Source of the DNA: Methanothrix sp.
Lineage (GTDB): Archaea; Halobacteriota; Methanosarcinia; Methanotrichales; Methanotrichaceae
Assembly (NCBI GenBank): GCA_028688535.1
Contig: JAQTXY010000179.1
Coordinates: 1 to 5,139 of the forward strand
DNA length: 5,139 nt
Direction of reading: 5' to 3'
The notes beneath the pieces were generated by a model, which was given only the letters and a program-made list of their open reading frames with translations, was not told the DNA's origin and searched no databases. Below, piece by piece: positions 4,265 through 5,139 of this stretch. The first letter of the stretch is position 1. Each line of letters begins with the position of its first letter. Position numbers and translations under genes: made by a program.

Positions 4265-5139
4265 CTCCTTTGCGTTCCTGCACTGTGAAAGGCAATAGTC
4301 CCCCTGCTAATAGTATGTCTCTTTGCCTTTGAGAGAGGCTCATATTCAAGGTGATCTGCTTATTTCCTGCGAATGCCACGATATTCTCTTTGCCGCTCTC
4401 CAGTGCCTGGCGAATGCCTGGTATTCGAATCTTCGTCTTTTCGGGCAGGCTTTCCCAATCAGATTCCTGGGCGAAGCTCAAGGGCAATATTCCGAAGTTC
4501 ACCAGGTTAGCGGCATGAATTCTCTCGATGGATTTGGCTATCACAGCTTTTACACCCAGGTACATGGGGCAAAGAGCGGCATGCTCTCGGGAGGAGCCCT
4601 GGCCGTAGCTGAGACCGGCTACTATCAGGTTATGTGCACCTTGATCGCGTAACGCGGAAGCCCGGTGGCAGAACTCTTTATCCAGCGGCTCAAAGACAAA
4701 TTCGGAGTATTTGGGCACATTAGATCTGTATTTTAAGCGTGAGCCGGCAGGCATGATATGGTCCGTTGTCACCAGATCTTCTACCCTTATAGTCACCTCT
4801 CCAGAGATATCATCCGGCATAGGTCCGTTGACAGGCGGCTCTCCAATATTCGGGCCTCTGCATATTTTTATTTCCGCTCGTTCTTTTATCGATAGGGGCG
4901 GAATAATCATACTGTCGTCGATCTCAAAATGCTCTGGCATTTCTATTTTGGGAAAGTCCATTCCCAGTTCTCTTGGATCCGTCAGTCTCGCGGTGATGGC
5001 TGAGGCGGCGGCGACCAATGGGCTTGTGAGATAGACGTTTGCGCTGGGTGTTCCGGATCTGCCTTTGAAATTGCGGTTGCTGGTGCGCACGGAGACGGAG
5101 TCTGTGCATGGTGACATGCTGTTGCCGATACAAAAGCCG
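4248..5139 (-). CDS. Aconitate hydratase (aconitase), single-chain type, C-terminal 296 residues
   Basis: Aconitase interconverts citrate and isocitrate with a [4Fe-4S] cluster and in methanogens feeds the partial citric acid pathway that makes 2-oxoglutarate. The visible part starts within the cluster-binding domain: GFCIGN (visible residues 1-6) carries a cluster-ligand Cys, and the base just before the first codon is consistent with a preceding Cys at the usual CxxC spacing. [14 protein letters not shown] (17-30) is the substrate-binding region near the end of domain 3. The swivel domain follows on the same chain, with [11 protein letters not shown] (113-123) and the active-site motif [12 protein letters not shown] (168-179). 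Fusion of the swivel domain argues against the two-subunit isopropylmalate isomerase or homoaconitase of methanogens and fits the Aquifex-type putative aconitase group (about 640 residues). An odd residue is Cys11 in SMSPCTD, where SPGT is usual. The stop is TAA at 4250-4248; the N-terminus is outside the window. Confidence 0.9.
   Translation of the reverse strand, partial: GFCIGNSMSPCTDSVSVRTSNRNFKGRSGTPSANVYLTSPLVAAASAITARLTDPRELGMDFPKIEMPEHFEIDDSMIIPPLSIKERAEIKICRGPNIGEPPVNGPMPDDISGEVTIRVEDLVTTDHIMPAGSRLKYRSNVPKYSEFVFEPLDKEFCHRASALRDQGAHNLIVAGLSYGQGSSREHAALCPMYLGVKAVIAKSIERIHAANLVNFGILPLSFAQESDWESLPEKTKIRIPGIRQALESGKENIVAFAGNKQITLNMSLSQRQRDILLAGGLLPFTVQERKGEKIDR

Noticed and set aside
4323..5034. 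Plus-strand ORFs opposite aconitase
   Set aside because: They are antisense shadows of the conserved aconitase frame.
1..5139. CRISPR array or complete insertion sequence
   Set aside because: There are no regularly spaced repeats and no transposase-like reading frame.

Overview
The window looks like a piece of a methanogenic archaeon's chromosome, most likely an acetate-type methanogen of the Methanothrix (Methanosaeta)/Methanosarcinales group. Two proteins of archaeosine biosynthesis, a tRNA modification of Archaea, are encoded here. Promoters look like archaeal TATA boxes and 3' ends carry T-rich tracts. Base composition is roughly balanced, and AT-rich intergenic spacers alternate with more GC-rich coding DNA. 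The genus is inferred from general knowledge, not from a search.

Layout from left to right. (1) 1-842, minus strand: N-terminal 280 codons of archaeosine synthase arcS, running off the left edge. (2) 843-1402: about 560 bp with no convincing gene. It holds the arcS promoter, a degenerate 27-bp direct repeat (949-975 and 1266-1292), an 18-bp copy of sequence found in the arcS 5' coding region, and a nest of nested and side-by-side inverted repeats (about 1047-1298) that can fold into a multi-branched structure. (3) 1403-2019, plus strand: a two-gene module with an ATGA overlap, a 50-residue antitoxin-like protein followed by a GNAT acetyltransferase of the TacT toxin type whose C-terminus appears frameshifted. 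(4) 2020-2215: AT-rich convergent spacer with a T-rich terminator. (5) 2216-3649, minus strand: tgtA, the archaeosine tRNA-guanine transglycosylase, apparently the split form without a PUA domain. (6) 3650-3736: divergent promoter region. (7) 3737-4228, plus strand: a small secreted protein of unknown function. (8) 4229-4247: a 19-bp convergent gap with a bidirectional terminator. (9) 4248-5139, minus strand: C-terminal 296 residues of a single-chain aconitate hydratase, running off the right edge.

TgtA and ArcS act one after the other on the same base: TgtA inserts preQ0 at G15 of tRNA and ArcS then converts its nitrile toward the formamidine of archaeosine. They lie on the same strand in pathway order, but about 1.4 kb of accessory DNA (structured element plus toxin-antitoxin-like pair, the pair on the opposite strand) separates them, so each appears to have its own promoter. 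The aconitase and the secreted protein have no evident link to this pathway.

The least explained parts are the structured element at 1047-1298, and the GNAT module that sits between two tRNA-modifying genes and may itself act on charged tRNA.
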